From Oscillospiraceae bacterium (GTDB lineage Bacteria; Bacillota; Clostridia; Oscillospirales; Oscillospiraceae): 64,000 bases of DNA. The notes under the pieces were generated by a model that ran no database searches, had not been told where the DNA came from, and saw nothing but the letters and a program-made list of their open reading frames with translations. The translations under genes were made by a program, and so were the position numbers. Shown here one piece after another: positions 38,157-45,333 of this stretch. The DNA is taken from contig JAFTYM010000011.1 in NCBI GenBank assembly GCA_017461585.1, positions 1 to 64,000 of the forward strand, written 5' to 3'. How positions within the stretch are numbered: position 1 is the stretch's first letter; each line of letters opens with the position of its first letter.

Positions 38157-38185
38157 ATTATAACATCTTTTTCAATAAGACACAA
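38157..38185 (-). promoter_or_regulatory. Sigma-A promoter of mutS
   Basis: Minus strand: -35 TTGTGT at 38180-38185, a 17-base spacer and -10 TATAAT at 38157-38162. Confidence 0.7.
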
Positions 38186-38215
38186 TTATCCGTCAAAAAA
38201 CTTCTTTTTTGAATT

Positions 38216-38245
38216 CGGGCAGGTATTTTGCAAAATACCTGCCCG
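38216..38245 (-). terminator. 30-base perfect inverted repeat after the HTH gene
   Basis: CGGGCAGGTATTTTG / CAAAATACCTGCCCG with no loop bases left over. It lies directly after the leftward HTH gene. The A/T-run is on the wrong side for a classic leftward terminator, so the call rests on position and stem strength. Confidence 0.55.
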
Positions 38246-38252
38246 ACAAAAT

Positions 38253-38603
38253 TTATTCAACTTCATTCAATAATTCCTCAACTGAGACACCAAATAATTT
38301 TGCAAGTGCAAACAAATTTGACGTACTGGGATCAGACACGCCGCTTTCCCATTTTGATACAGCCTGTCTGCTTACGCCAATGCTCTCAGCAACGAACTCC
38401 TGCGTCATTTTACATCTTGTTCTATGTTCTTTTAACGTCTCTCCCAAAGATCTTTTAATATTCGATTTCTCTTTTCTGACCTCTCCTGATTTGATATATC
38501 TCTTTAACGCCTTCGTGATAAGCACAAATAAATATACCATTGCGCCTAAGAAAATCAGTCCGAAAACAAAGCTTAAACTCGTTACAATTATCATATTCTT
38601 CAT
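38253..38603 (-). CDS. Membrane-anchored XRE-family helix-turn-helix protein
   Basis: Protein of 116 residues from ATG 38603, which follows AAAGGAG; a longer start upstream has no such site. A hydrophobic segment (about 4-29, 'IVTSLSFVFGLIFLGAMVYLFVLI') is at the N terminus, then a basic linker, and the XRE DNA-binding domain at the C terminus (about 54-114) with 'MTQEFVAESIGVSRQAVSKWESG'. The TM-then-HTH order is the reverse of the common XRE-plus-membrane design. Likely a local transcription regulator; targets unknown. Confidence 0.8.
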   Translation of the reverse strand: MKNMIIVTSLSFVFGLIFLGAMVYLFVLITKALKRYIKSGEVRKEKSNIKRSLGETLKEHRTRCKMTQEFVAESIGVSRQAVSKWESGVSDPSTSNLFALAKLFGVSVEELLNEVE

Positions 38604-38744
38604 ATTTTCTGTCTCCTTTACTGTTTTGTAAGTGCATTTTACTTCACATAAACAGGTTGCTTCCACCAACTATCGCGCAACTTAAGGTTGCTTATTCAAA
38701 AAATTTTAAGTGTCATTTGTTATGCTAAGACTGCGCATTAGAAA

Positions 38745-38775
38745 AAAGCAGGAGATTTTTTAAATCTCCTGCTTT
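38745..38775 (-). terminator. Terminator of the MFS/DUF218/FMN-reductase operon
   Basis: Stem AAAGCAGGAGATTT / AAATCTCCTGCTTT with a three-base loop; TTTTTTC follows on the minus strand. Confidence 0.88.
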
Positions 38776-38782
38776 GAATTCT

Positions 38783-39418
38783 TTATTTACCCAAAAGTCT
38801 TTTTCCTAAATCAAATGCCTTCTGCAGATCCTGGGGCCAGATTTCTTCTCTTCTCTTCTTCTTTGCCTCAACATCGAACATACCGGAAGCAAACTTGGAA
38901 TAGTCGTTCCACTGCCATGTCTCGTTTGCCATGATGAACTCTGTTGTTCCGCCAAGGACTTTAAGACATCCTGCGTTCTGCTCGTAAGCGTACTGCTGGC
39001 AGTCTGCAAACTGCTCGGGGCAGTTCATTGTGTAGATAAAGCCGCAGTTTACGTGACCCTTAAAATAGGGCGGTGTGTTGTCATAGGAAATGTACTGGAA
39101 GGTAAGTCTCTCGATGAAGTTTCTTGTCATACCTGTAACATCGCCGATGTACAGAGGAGAGCCCACGATAAGTGCATCGCAGGTCGCGATATCCTCGAGT
39201 AGAGGGGTAAGACCGTCTTTGAAGTTGCACTTACCAAAGTCGGGATTGCCCAGCTTTTTGCACATGCAGCAGCTGATGCAGCCCTTGAAATCAAGATCCG
39301 CCAGATGATATAGCTTTGTCTCAGCGCCGACAGACTCAGCACCCTTTAATGCGCTTTCCAGCATCTGCGCTGTGTTCCATGTTTTTCTGGGACTTCCGTT
39401 TACAGCAATAACTTTCAT
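38783..39418 (-). CDS. Flavodoxin-fold NAD(P)H-dependent FMN oxidoreductase
   Basis: Protein of 211 residues from ATG 39418 (AAAGGAG eight bases upstream). The FMN phosphate loop is 'AVNGSPRKTWNTAQM' (about 4-18); 'DALIVGSPLYIGDVTGMTRNFIERL' is the typical second flavin-contact region. A 'CISCCMCKKLGNPDFGKC' cysteine cluster (about 48-65) is common in the iron-sulfur-flavoprotein/ArsH-like branch in anaerobes. It is the third gene of the operon with the MFS and DUF218 genes; substrate unknown. Confidence 0.85.
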   Translation of the reverse strand: MKVIAVNGSPRKTWNTAQMLESALKGAESVGAETKLYHLADLDFKGCISCCMCKKLGNPDFGKCNFKDGLTPLLEDIATCDALIVGSPLYIGDVTGMTRNFIERLTFQYISYDNTPPYFKGHVNCGFIYTMNCPEQFADCQQYAYEQNAGCLKVLGGTTEFIMANETWQWNDYSKFASGMFDVEAKKKRREEIWPQDLQKAFDLGKRLLGK

Positions 39419-39444
39419 ACAGAATTCTCCTTTATATTTCATTT

Positions 39445-40119
39445 TTAATTATCATTCGTTGCATTTCCGTCTCCCCAGACTGGTATCTGCTCACCCAGAT
39501 ATGTAGGCTTCGGGCGCGTTACGGTATAGACCCAATCCTTTGCCCTTGCCAAAATTTCACGGGCATCTCTGTAGGTTTGTCCGTAATATCTGATATCTGC
39601 CGCGGGAACGCCCACAGCATCAAGTTCAAAATCAGCTGCAATATACAGCGCCCTGTAAAGGTGATATTCCTGTGTTACGATAACCATGCTCTGTACACAG
39701 AAAATATCACGGGCTCTGTAAACGCTCTCATATGTGGAAAAACCGGCGTGATCCATGAAAATATCCTCAGACGGGATACCTGCATCAATGAGGTAATTTT
39801 TCATTACATTTACCTCGTCGTAGCCTTCAGTTCCGTGGTCGCCTGAGACGATTATTTTCTCCGAAGCACCCGCTTTGTAAAGCTCAATGCCCATTTCAAG
39901 GCGGTCTCTAAGCATAAGAGACGGTGTTCCGTCATCACGAACGCCTGCTCCTAAGATAAGGATACAGTCATACCCGCTTCCTGCGTTTGCAGCATCCGAA
40001 ATCATACTGTCGGTTTTCTGCACAATTCGTGTGTTCAGCGCAAAAACCAACGCCAGCAGAAAGCATCCCAAGCAGAAAAGTATGGCAACAATCCGCCAAA
40101 TAAGTTTTGCCTTAGTCAT
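39445..40119 (-). CDS. DUF218 (YdcF/SanA-like) membrane-anchored protein
   Basis: 224 residues from ATG 40119, which overlaps the stop of the MFS gene. One N-terminal membrane helix (about 7-28) is followed by the DUF218 domain: 'CILILGAGVRDDGTPSLMLRDRLEMGIELY', 'KIIVSGDHG', and 'VIVTQEYHLYRALYIA'. The family includes E. coli SanA and YdcF, linked to envelope barrier function; the biochemical activity is unclear. Confidence 0.85.
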   Translation of the reverse strand: MTKAKLIWRIVAILFCLGCFLLALVFALNTRIVQKTDSMISDAANAGSGYDCILILGAGVRDDGTPSLMLRDRLEMGIELYKAGASEKIIVSGDHGTEGYDEVNVMKNYLIDAGIPSEDIFMDHAGFSTYESVYRARDIFCVQSMVIVTQEYHLYRALYIAADFELDAVGVPAADIRYYGQTYRDAREILARAKDWVYTVTRPKPTYLGEQIPVWGDGNATNDN

Positions 40120-41425
40120 CAATATCAAAGTTTTCCAGACCTTTTTTGCTCTCTGCCTTGCTGTCTCCGTGCTTTACAAAGATCATTGTAATAAAGCTTG
40201 CCGCAGCAAAAATTGCACCGTAGGGGAACAGCAGAACATATCCCGCATCGGGATTTACGCTGCCGAGAAGCTTATAGCCGTGCTCAAGTACAACGCCGGA
40301 GAGAATAGGTGTGATGATCTGTGCAGACTGGGAAGCTGTGTAGTAATATCCCGTATATCTGCCCACATCTGCTCCCTTGCACATCTCAACTACCATGGGG
40401 AAGCTGTTGACGCCGATAGCTGCCCAGCCGAAGCCTGCGAGGATAAAGAAGAAGAAAATAAGTCCGCCGAAGGTCTTGAAAAATACGCAGCTGCCGAACG
40501 CAATGGTCAGCAGGACGATACCGCCCATAATGGTCTTTTTTCTGCCAAATTTTGTGGAGATAACGCCAACGGGAATGTATGCAATAATAGCAGCAGCCTG
40601 GGCAATCATAAGAGTGTAGGCAAATGCGCCGCCCTCAAGGCCCCAGTATACATTTGCATACTTGGAAAAGGATGTGGTGATGGCGTTGTAACCCATAAAC
40701 CACAGGAAGATGGAAGCCAGCATAAACGCAAAGGAGATCTTTGCCTTGCGGCTCATTTCCTTGCCTGCATTGGGGTCCACAGCCTCTTCATCCTTTACAC
40801 CCATTGCACGGGACTCTTCCTCTGCAATTGCAACAAGTTCAGGTTCCTTGACCTTTGCAAAAAGTCCGATAATGCAGAGAAGCATAAAGACAATAAGGAG
40901 AATAAACAGGGGAAAATAGCTCACACCGTCATCAGGTGCAAGTACGCCGATAGCACCCAGCATAAGGATTCCGCCTACGGTACCTGCAAGGTTGATGATG
41001 GCATTCGCCTTGGATCTTAAGGGTTTCGGCGTCACATCGGGCATAAGGGCAACTGCAGGGCTGCGGTAAGTTGCCATGGAGAGCAGCGCTCCGCCCAATG
41101 TCACAACAAATAAAATGAGATTATGGTTTGTAACGGCAACAGGCATAAGAAATGCAAATACACAGGCCGCCAGCGTTCCCAGAACGATAAAGGGCATACG
41201 TTTTCCGTAGCGGGTCGTCGTCTTGTCAGACAGCGCTCCGAAAATCGGCAGCATAAACAGCGCCAGCACATTGTCAAGAGCCATTATGATGCCTGCGATA
41301 TCGTCTCGGAGATCAAATACGTCTTTTAAAACAAGGGGAACGATGCTGTCGTAAACCTGCCAGAATGCGCTGATGGACATAAAGGCAAGTCCGACCCATA
41401 GGGTTCTTTTTGTGTTCAGTTTCAT
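40112..41425 (-). CDS. Major facilitator superfamily transporter (sugar-transporter-like)
   Basis: 437 residues with twelve predicted membrane helices in two halves and a charged central loop (about 205-235). The MFS loop motif between helices 2 and 3 is visible as 'GALSDKTTTRYGKRMPFI', a form seen in sucrose/maltose-type (SUT/GPH-like) carriers. Likely a cation-coupled or facilitated carrier; the substrate is unknown. It is the first gene of a three-gene operon with its own promoter, divergent from the GDPD gene. Confidence 0.85.
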   Translation of the reverse strand: MKLNTKRTLWVGLAFMSISAFWQVYDSIVPLVLKDVFDLRDDIAGIIMALDNVLALFMLPIFGALSDKTTTRYGKRMPFIVLGTLAACVFAFLMPVAVTNHNLILFVVTLGGALLSMATYRSPAVALMPDVTPKPLRSKANAIINLAGTVGGILMLGAIGVLAPDDGVSYFPLFILLIVFMLLCIIGLFAKVKEPELVAIAEEESRAMGVKDEEAVDPNAGKEMSRKAKISFAFMLASIFLWFMGYNAITTSFSKYANVYWGLEGGAFAYTLMIAQAAAIIAYIPVGVISTKFGRKKTIMGGIVLLTIAFGSCVFFKTFGGLIFFFFILAGFGWAAIGVNSFPMVVEMCKGADVGRYTGYYYTASQSAQIITPILSGVVLEHGYKLLGSVNPDAGYVLLFPYGAIFAAASFITMIFVKHGDSKAESKKGLENFDIDD

Positions 41426-41455
41426 TTCTGCACCTCTGCTTTATGTATTGGTATA

Positions 41456-41484
41456 ATTTTATAGTATTGTTATATTTAATTCAA
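41456..41484 (-). promoter_or_regulatory. Sigma-A promoter of the MFS operon
   Basis: Minus strand: -35 TTGAAT at 41479-41484, a 17-base spacer and -10 TAAAAT at 41456-41461. Confidence 0.55.
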
Positions 41485-41491
41485 CTATAAT

Positions 41492-41520
41492 TTGACCTGA
41501 CCGTTTAATTGGGTTAAAAT
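41492..41520 (+). promoter_or_regulatory. Sigma-A promoter of the GDPD gene
   Basis: TTGACC at 41492-41497, a 17-base spacer and TAAAAT at 41515-41520. It is divergent from the MFS operon promoter, with only seven bases between the -35 boxes. Confidence 0.65.
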
Positions 41521-41554
41521 CAAAATATAAATTCTGCTTTCGGAGGAAATCACG

Positions 41555-42361
41555 ATGAAATTACGTCATCTTATCATACCCGCTCTTGCCGTAGCAGGCA
41601 CGGCATATCTTTTAGCACCCGAAAAGCCCAGCCCGTCAAAGACAGCGCCTTTTAAAGGACGCAACTTTGCCCACCGCGGTCTGCACACCAAAGACGGCTC
41701 CGCACCTGAAAACTCCCTGCCCGCTTTTCAGGCAGCTTCTATTTTAGGCTACGGTGTGGAGCTTGATGTACACCTGACAGCTGACAACAAGGTGGTTGTT
41801 TTCCATGATGACACCTTAGAACGCATGTGCGGAGATCCCCGCAAGATCGAGGACCTGACATTTGAAGAGCTGTCCGATCTCACTCTCGGACAGACAGAAT
41901 GCAAGATTCCCCTCCTGACGGATGTCTTTGAAGTTTTGGACGGCGCTCCCATAATCCTTGAGATCAAGCGCGGCAGCAGAAACGACCTTTTGTGTGCTCT
42001 CACTTTGGCGCTTATTCAGGAATATAAGGGAGATATCTGCGTTGAAAGCTTTGACCCCTTCATTGTAGGCTGGTTCAAGAAAAATGCGCCCCATATTCTC
42101 CGCGGTCAGCTCTCCTGTCATCACTCACAGCTTAAAAATATCAGCAAGCCTACAGCCTTCATGCTGTCAAACCTGTTTACAAACTTCATCGCCCGCCCCA
42201 ACTTTATAGCTTACGGCATCGGCAAAAAGCCTCTTTCTGTCAAAATAAGCGAAAAAATGGGCGCCATGAAGGTCTGCTGGACATCAAAATCCACCGTTAA
42301 TGAAATTGGCAACGACGCTGTTATTTTCGAGCATTACATCCCAGACGTACGCTTTAAATAA
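41555..42361 (+). CDS. Glycerophosphodiester phosphodiesterase (GDPD family)
   Basis: 268 residues. The N terminus is hydrophobic ('LIIPALAVAGTAYLLAP', about 6-22), a signal anchor, so the enzyme may face outward. The GDPD catalytic set is visible: 'FAHRGLHTKDGSAPENSLPAF' (His, Arg, Glu, Asn) and 'VELDVHLTADNKVVVFHDDTLERMCG' (Glu, Asp, His). It would cleave glycerophosphodiesters from phospholipids or teichoic acids to glycerol-phosphate. It starts after CGGAGG. Its 3' end overlaps the convergent HAD gene by 28 bases. Confidence 0.88.
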   Translation: MKLRHLIIPALAVAGTAYLLAPEKPSPSKTAPFKGRNFAHRGLHTKDGSAPENSLPAFQAASILGYGVELDVHLTADNKVVVFHDDTLERMCGDPRKIEDLTFEELSDLTLGQTECKIPLLTDVFEVLDGAPIILEIKRGSRNDLLCALTLALIQEYKGDICVESFDPFIVGWFKKNAPHILRGQLSCHHSQLKNISKPTAFMLSNLFTNFIARPNFIAYGIGKKPLSVKISEKMGAMKVCWTSKSTVNEIGNDAVIFEHYIPDVRFK

Positions 42362-43134
42362 TCGCCTATTTCCACAACCGACGGGAATACGTAATCTGGC
42401 TTTACGTCAGATTCTCTGAGCATTTCTTCCGTAGTCTCGCCTGACATAACGCAGACTGACACAGCCCCTGCGTTAACGCCTGCTGCTATATCCGTATAAA
42501 GTCTGTCTCCCACCATGGCGATCTTGTCGTTGGAAATACCCGTTTTTTCGGAGATAATGTCTATCATCCGTCTTTCGGGCTTGCCGATGTATGTGGGTTT
42601 TACTCCTGTAGACGCGGTAAGAAGCGCGCAGATGCTTCCGCAATCGGGCAGAACCTCGCCTTTCGGCATGGGACAGACAAAATCGGGGTTTGCCGCAATA
42701 AAAGCCGCTCCATGGCGGATAAAATGCACCGCCTTGTCCAGCTTTTCATAGGTAAGTTCCGTATCAAACCCCACAACTACCGCAGAAGGCTCGTTTTCCG
42801 TAAACTCAACACCATAGCTTTCAAGTTCCTCCATAAAGCGTTTTGTTCCAACAGGATAAACGCCTTTATGGGGGAATTTTTCATTTATATACATAGCTGT
42901 CGCCATGCCCGATGTGAACACGTTCTCCGCTTTACAGGGAAAACCTAATTTGTTAAGACGGGTTATATAGTCCACGCCCGCACGGGAAGAGTTATTGGTC
43001 AGGTAGATATACTTTCTGCCCGTCTTTTCAAGTGTTTTTATAAACTCAACCGCACCGTCAAAAACCTCATCCCCCAGATACAGCGTACCGTCCATATCCA
43101 AAAGAAACAGCTTGGTATTTTGCAGCTTGTCCAT
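42334..43134 (-). CDS. HAD superfamily IIA phosphatase (NagD/AraL-like)
   Basis: 266 residues. Motif I 'FLLDMDGTLYLGDE' (nucleophile Asp near 13), motif II 'YLTNNSSR', the IIA cap between, and motif III/IV 'MVGDRLYTDIAAGVNAG' with conserved acidic residues. Family members dephosphorylate nucleotides, sugar or glycerol phosphates. It is convergent with, and overlaps by 28 bases, the GDPD gene, whose product releases glycerol-phosphate; a link in metabolism is possible but only inferred. Confidence 0.88.
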   Translation of the reverse strand: MDKLQNTKLFLLDMDGTLYLGDEVFDGAVEFIKTLEKTGRKYIYLTNNSSRAGVDYITRLNKLGFPCKAENVFTSGMATAMYINEKFPHKGVYPVGTKRFMEELESYGVEFTENEPSAVVVGFDTELTYEKLDKAVHFIRHGAAFIAANPDFVCPMPKGEVLPDCGSICALLTASTGVKPTYIGKPERRMIDIISEKTGISNDKIAMVGDRLYTDIAAGVNAGAVSVCVMSGETTEEMLRESDVKPDYVFPSVVEIGDYLKRTSGM

Positions 43135-43203
43135 ACTTCTCCACTCCTGCCGATTTTGTTTACAAAATTATACCACACGGCAATCTAAATTACACCCTTG
43201 TAA

Positions 43204-43232
43204 TTGAAATCACATTTGGAATATGTTATTGT
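43204..43232 (+). promoter_or_regulatory. Sigma-A promoter of the SDR gene
   Basis: TTGAAA at 43204-43209, a 17-base spacer and TATTGT at 43227-43232, about 35 bases before the start. Confidence 0.55.
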
Positions 43233-43266
43233 AAAACCATAAAGAATTTATTAAGGAGGAAATATT

Positions 43267-44049
43267 ATGCCTATCAAGACAATGGAAAACGCATACTCTC
43301 TCAAGGGAAAGAATGCTATCGTAACAGGCGGCAACAAGGGTATCGGCAAGGGTATTGCAACTGCATTTGCACAGCAGGGCGCAAACGTCGCCATTCTCGC
43401 ACGTGATGAGGCTACTTCTCTTGAAGTTATCAAGGAATTTTCCGTATACGGCGGAAAGTACATCTTTGTAAAGACAGATGTGGGCAATCTTGAAAACTGC
43501 AAGTCTTCCACACAGGCAGTTATCGACCAGCTCGGCAAGATCGACATTCTCGTAAACAACGCAGGTATTGCAGCCGGCGGTCCTTTCCTTGACATGGATG
43601 AGAATATGACAGACTGGTTCAGAGTACAGAGCATCGACTTAAACGGTGTCGCACAGATGTGCTATTTTGTAGGCAAGCACATGAAGGAAACAGGCGGCGG
43701 CAAGGTCATCAACATCAGCTCCAACGCAGGTGAGATCGTAAACGTTGACCTTATGGCTCCTTATGCAGCAGCAAAGGCAGCAGTAAACCGTCTTACAAAG
43801 AGCCTCGCTTTCGAGTGGGGTCCCCACGGCATCAACGTAAACGCTATCGCCCCCGGCTTCACTTGGTCCAACTTCTCCAACGAGCTGCCCGAAGAGGCAT
43901 ATCACCACCTCTGCAGCAAGACTCCCACAGGTCGTTTCGGTGAGGCAATTGAGGTCGGCGCACTTGCAGTTTACCTTGCAAGCGCAGCAAGTGATCAGGT
44001 AACAGGCCTTATCGCAACTATCGACGGCGGCTACGGTCTTGCAAGATAA
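43267..44049 (+). CDS. Short-chain dehydrogenase/reductase (classical SDR)
   Basis: NAD(P)-dependent oxidoreductase of 260 residues, cytosolic. The cofactor site is 'TGGNKGIGKGIA' (about 20-31), 'NNAG' is near 93-96, and the catalytic Ser and Tyr-x-x-x-Lys lie in 'INISSNAGEIVNVDLMAPYAAAK' (about 147-169). The C-terminal 'GLIATIDGGY' is typical. AAGGAGGAAAT gives a strong start. It uses AAG, AAC, ATC and GTA/GCA codons heavily, suggesting high expression. It is monocistronic; the substrate is unknown (a sugar alcohol, hydroxysteroid or gluconate-type are all possible). Confidence 0.88.
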   Translation: MPIKTMENAYSLKGKNAIVTGGNKGIGKGIATAFAQQGANVAILARDEATSLEVIKEFSVYGGKYIFVKTDVGNLENCKSSTQAVIDQLGKIDILVNNAGIAAGGPFLDMDENMTDWFRVQSIDLNGVAQMCYFVGKHMKETGGGKVINISSNAGEIVNVDLMAPYAAAKAAVNRLTKSLAFEWGPHGINVNAIAPGFTWSNFSNELPEEAYHHLCSKTPTGRFGEAIEVGALAVYLASAASDQVTGLIATIDGGYGLAR

Positions 44050-44080
44050 GTTTTTAATTAAGGTAATACTGTAAAATATG

Positions 44081-44170
44081 AACTGTCCTATTTGATTTTT
44101 TGGCAATACCGTTTTTCGCCATACTTCGGTATGGCTTGGTAATTGTTGTCAAAAAATCGAAAGGACAGTT
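44081..44170 (+). ncRNA. Long stem-loop leader of the second MFS gene
   Basis: A 90-base imperfect inverted repeat. The outer arms AACTGTCCT / AGGACAGTT are at 44081-44089 and 44162-44170; the next arms GATTTTTTGGCAA and TTGTCAAAAAATC pair, and at the centre CCATAC-TTCG-GTATGG (44119-44134) closes a stable UUCG-type tetraloop. The 3' outer arm contains AAAGGACAG, the apparent ribosome-binding site of the gene starting at 44176, so the fold would hide it. It could be an attenuator, a translation switch or a small palindromic insertion. No known riboswitch class was recognised. Confidence 0.55.
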
Positions 44171-44175
44171 TATTT

Positions 44176-45312
44176 GTGCAAAGAAATATAAATATAATGT
44201 ACTTGACGGCACTTTTGCAAGGTATGGTATTTTATGCCCCTATTGCAACCCTTTACCGCAGCGCCGTTGGAGTCACTATCTCTCAAATTGCAGTAATTGA
44301 GAGCATTTCTCTTGTTCTCAGCTTTGTTTTTGAGCTGCCATGGGGAATACTGGCAGATCGTATAGGCTATAAAAAGACCATAATTGTATGTAACGCACTC
44401 TATTTTGTGTCAAAACTCGTGTTTTGGAAAGCAACTGGATTTTTCGGATTCTTCGCAGAGCGCGTACTTTTAGCCATAGTCATTTCCGGTCTCTCAGGTG
44501 TAGATGTAAGTATCCTGTATCTGTCGAGTCCGCCCCAAAAAAGCCATAAAGTCTTCAGCATTTACAGCGCACTTGGAACCGCAGGTCTCCTTTTGGCATC
44601 ACTTGTATACTCTGTTTTCATAGGAAGCAACTTCCGATCAGCAGCTGCTTTGACGGTATTAAGCTATGGTGCTGCAGCTCTTTTATCGTTGTTGCTTAAA
44701 GAAGTACGGCATCCGAAAAAAGACAGATTTTCACCAAAAGAACTGCTAATAAGCTTAAAAAGCACTATTCAAGATAAAAAGCTCCTCCTGTTCCTGCTTG
44801 CTTTCGCACTCTTTTCGCAGACATATCAAAGTGTTACTGTATTTTTCAGCCAGCTTAAGTTCGAAAGCTTAGGTGCAAGCTCACATATCATTGGTGCTGT
44901 TCACATTGTCATTACACTGGCAGGACTTGTTTCTGTATTTTCCGAAAAGCTGACAAAAACAAGGCACAGAAAAGCACTTGTTATACTTCCCTTGCTCGGC
45001 ACGTTCTTTTGTGTTGCTTTAGCAACAAGCTCGTCTTTGTTTTTCTCTGCCGCCGCAGTAATACTAATTCAGGGAGTATTCAGCATTTTTGAGCCATTAA
45101 AGATCTCTCTGGAAAGCAGGATGACAGAATCAGACGACAGAGCTACTGCACTCAGCATCAATACCATTATAACCGACAGCACATCCGCAGGTATCAGCGT
45201 AATGCTTGGATATGCAGCAGAAAAAAGCCTTTCGCTGTCTTTTGTTCTGTGCGCCGTACTTTGCTGTGTTAGTGCAGTAATAATGAAGTTATCAAAAGGA
45301 AGCATACACTAA
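44176..45312 (+). CDS. Major facilitator superfamily transporter
   Basis: 378 residues from GTG 44176 (AAAGGA ten bases upstream; TTG at 44143 lies within the hairpin arm). Twelve membrane helices are predicted; the helix 2-3 loop motif is 'WGILADRIGYKKTIIVC' (about 51-67), and a charged mid-loop is near 190-205 ('RHPKKDRFSPKE'). Probably a drug or metabolite efflux carrier; substrate unknown. Its stop codon lies in the loop of the terminator, and a long stem-loop leader precedes it. Confidence 0.82.
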   Translation: MQRNINIMYLTALLQGMVFYAPIATLYRSAVGVTISQIAVIESISLVLSFVFELPWGILADRIGYKKTIIVCNALYFVSKLVFWKATGFFGFFAERVLLAIVISGLSGVDVSILYLSSPPQKSHKVFSIYSALGTAGLLLASLVYSVFIGSNFRSAAALTVLSYGAAALLSLLLKEVRHPKKDRFSPKELLISLKSTIQDKKLLLFLLAFALFSQTYQSVTVFFSQLKFESLGASSHIIGAVHIVITLAGLVSVFSEKLTKTRHRKALVILPLLGTFFCVALATSSSLFFSAAAVILIQGVFSIFEPLKISLESRMTESDDRATALSINTIITDSTSAGISVMLGYAAEKSLSLSFVLCAVLCCVSAVIMKLSKGSIH

Positions 45313-45330
45313 AAGTGTATGCTTCCTTTT
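45294..45330. terminator. Bidirectional terminator between MFS and ypeB
   Basis: 16-base perfect stem AAAAGGAAGCATACAC / GTGTATGCTTCCTTTT. The loop TAAAA contains the MFS stop codon. A-run and T-run on both sides serve both convergent genes. Confidence 0.92.
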
Positions 45331-45333
45331 ATG

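Noticed and set aside
39887..41020. A 377-codon open frame opposite the MFS transporter gene.
   Set aside because: Low-complexity Lys/Asn/Cys composition, no ribosome-binding site, and it spans DUF218 and MFS coding sequence; it is an antisense shadow.
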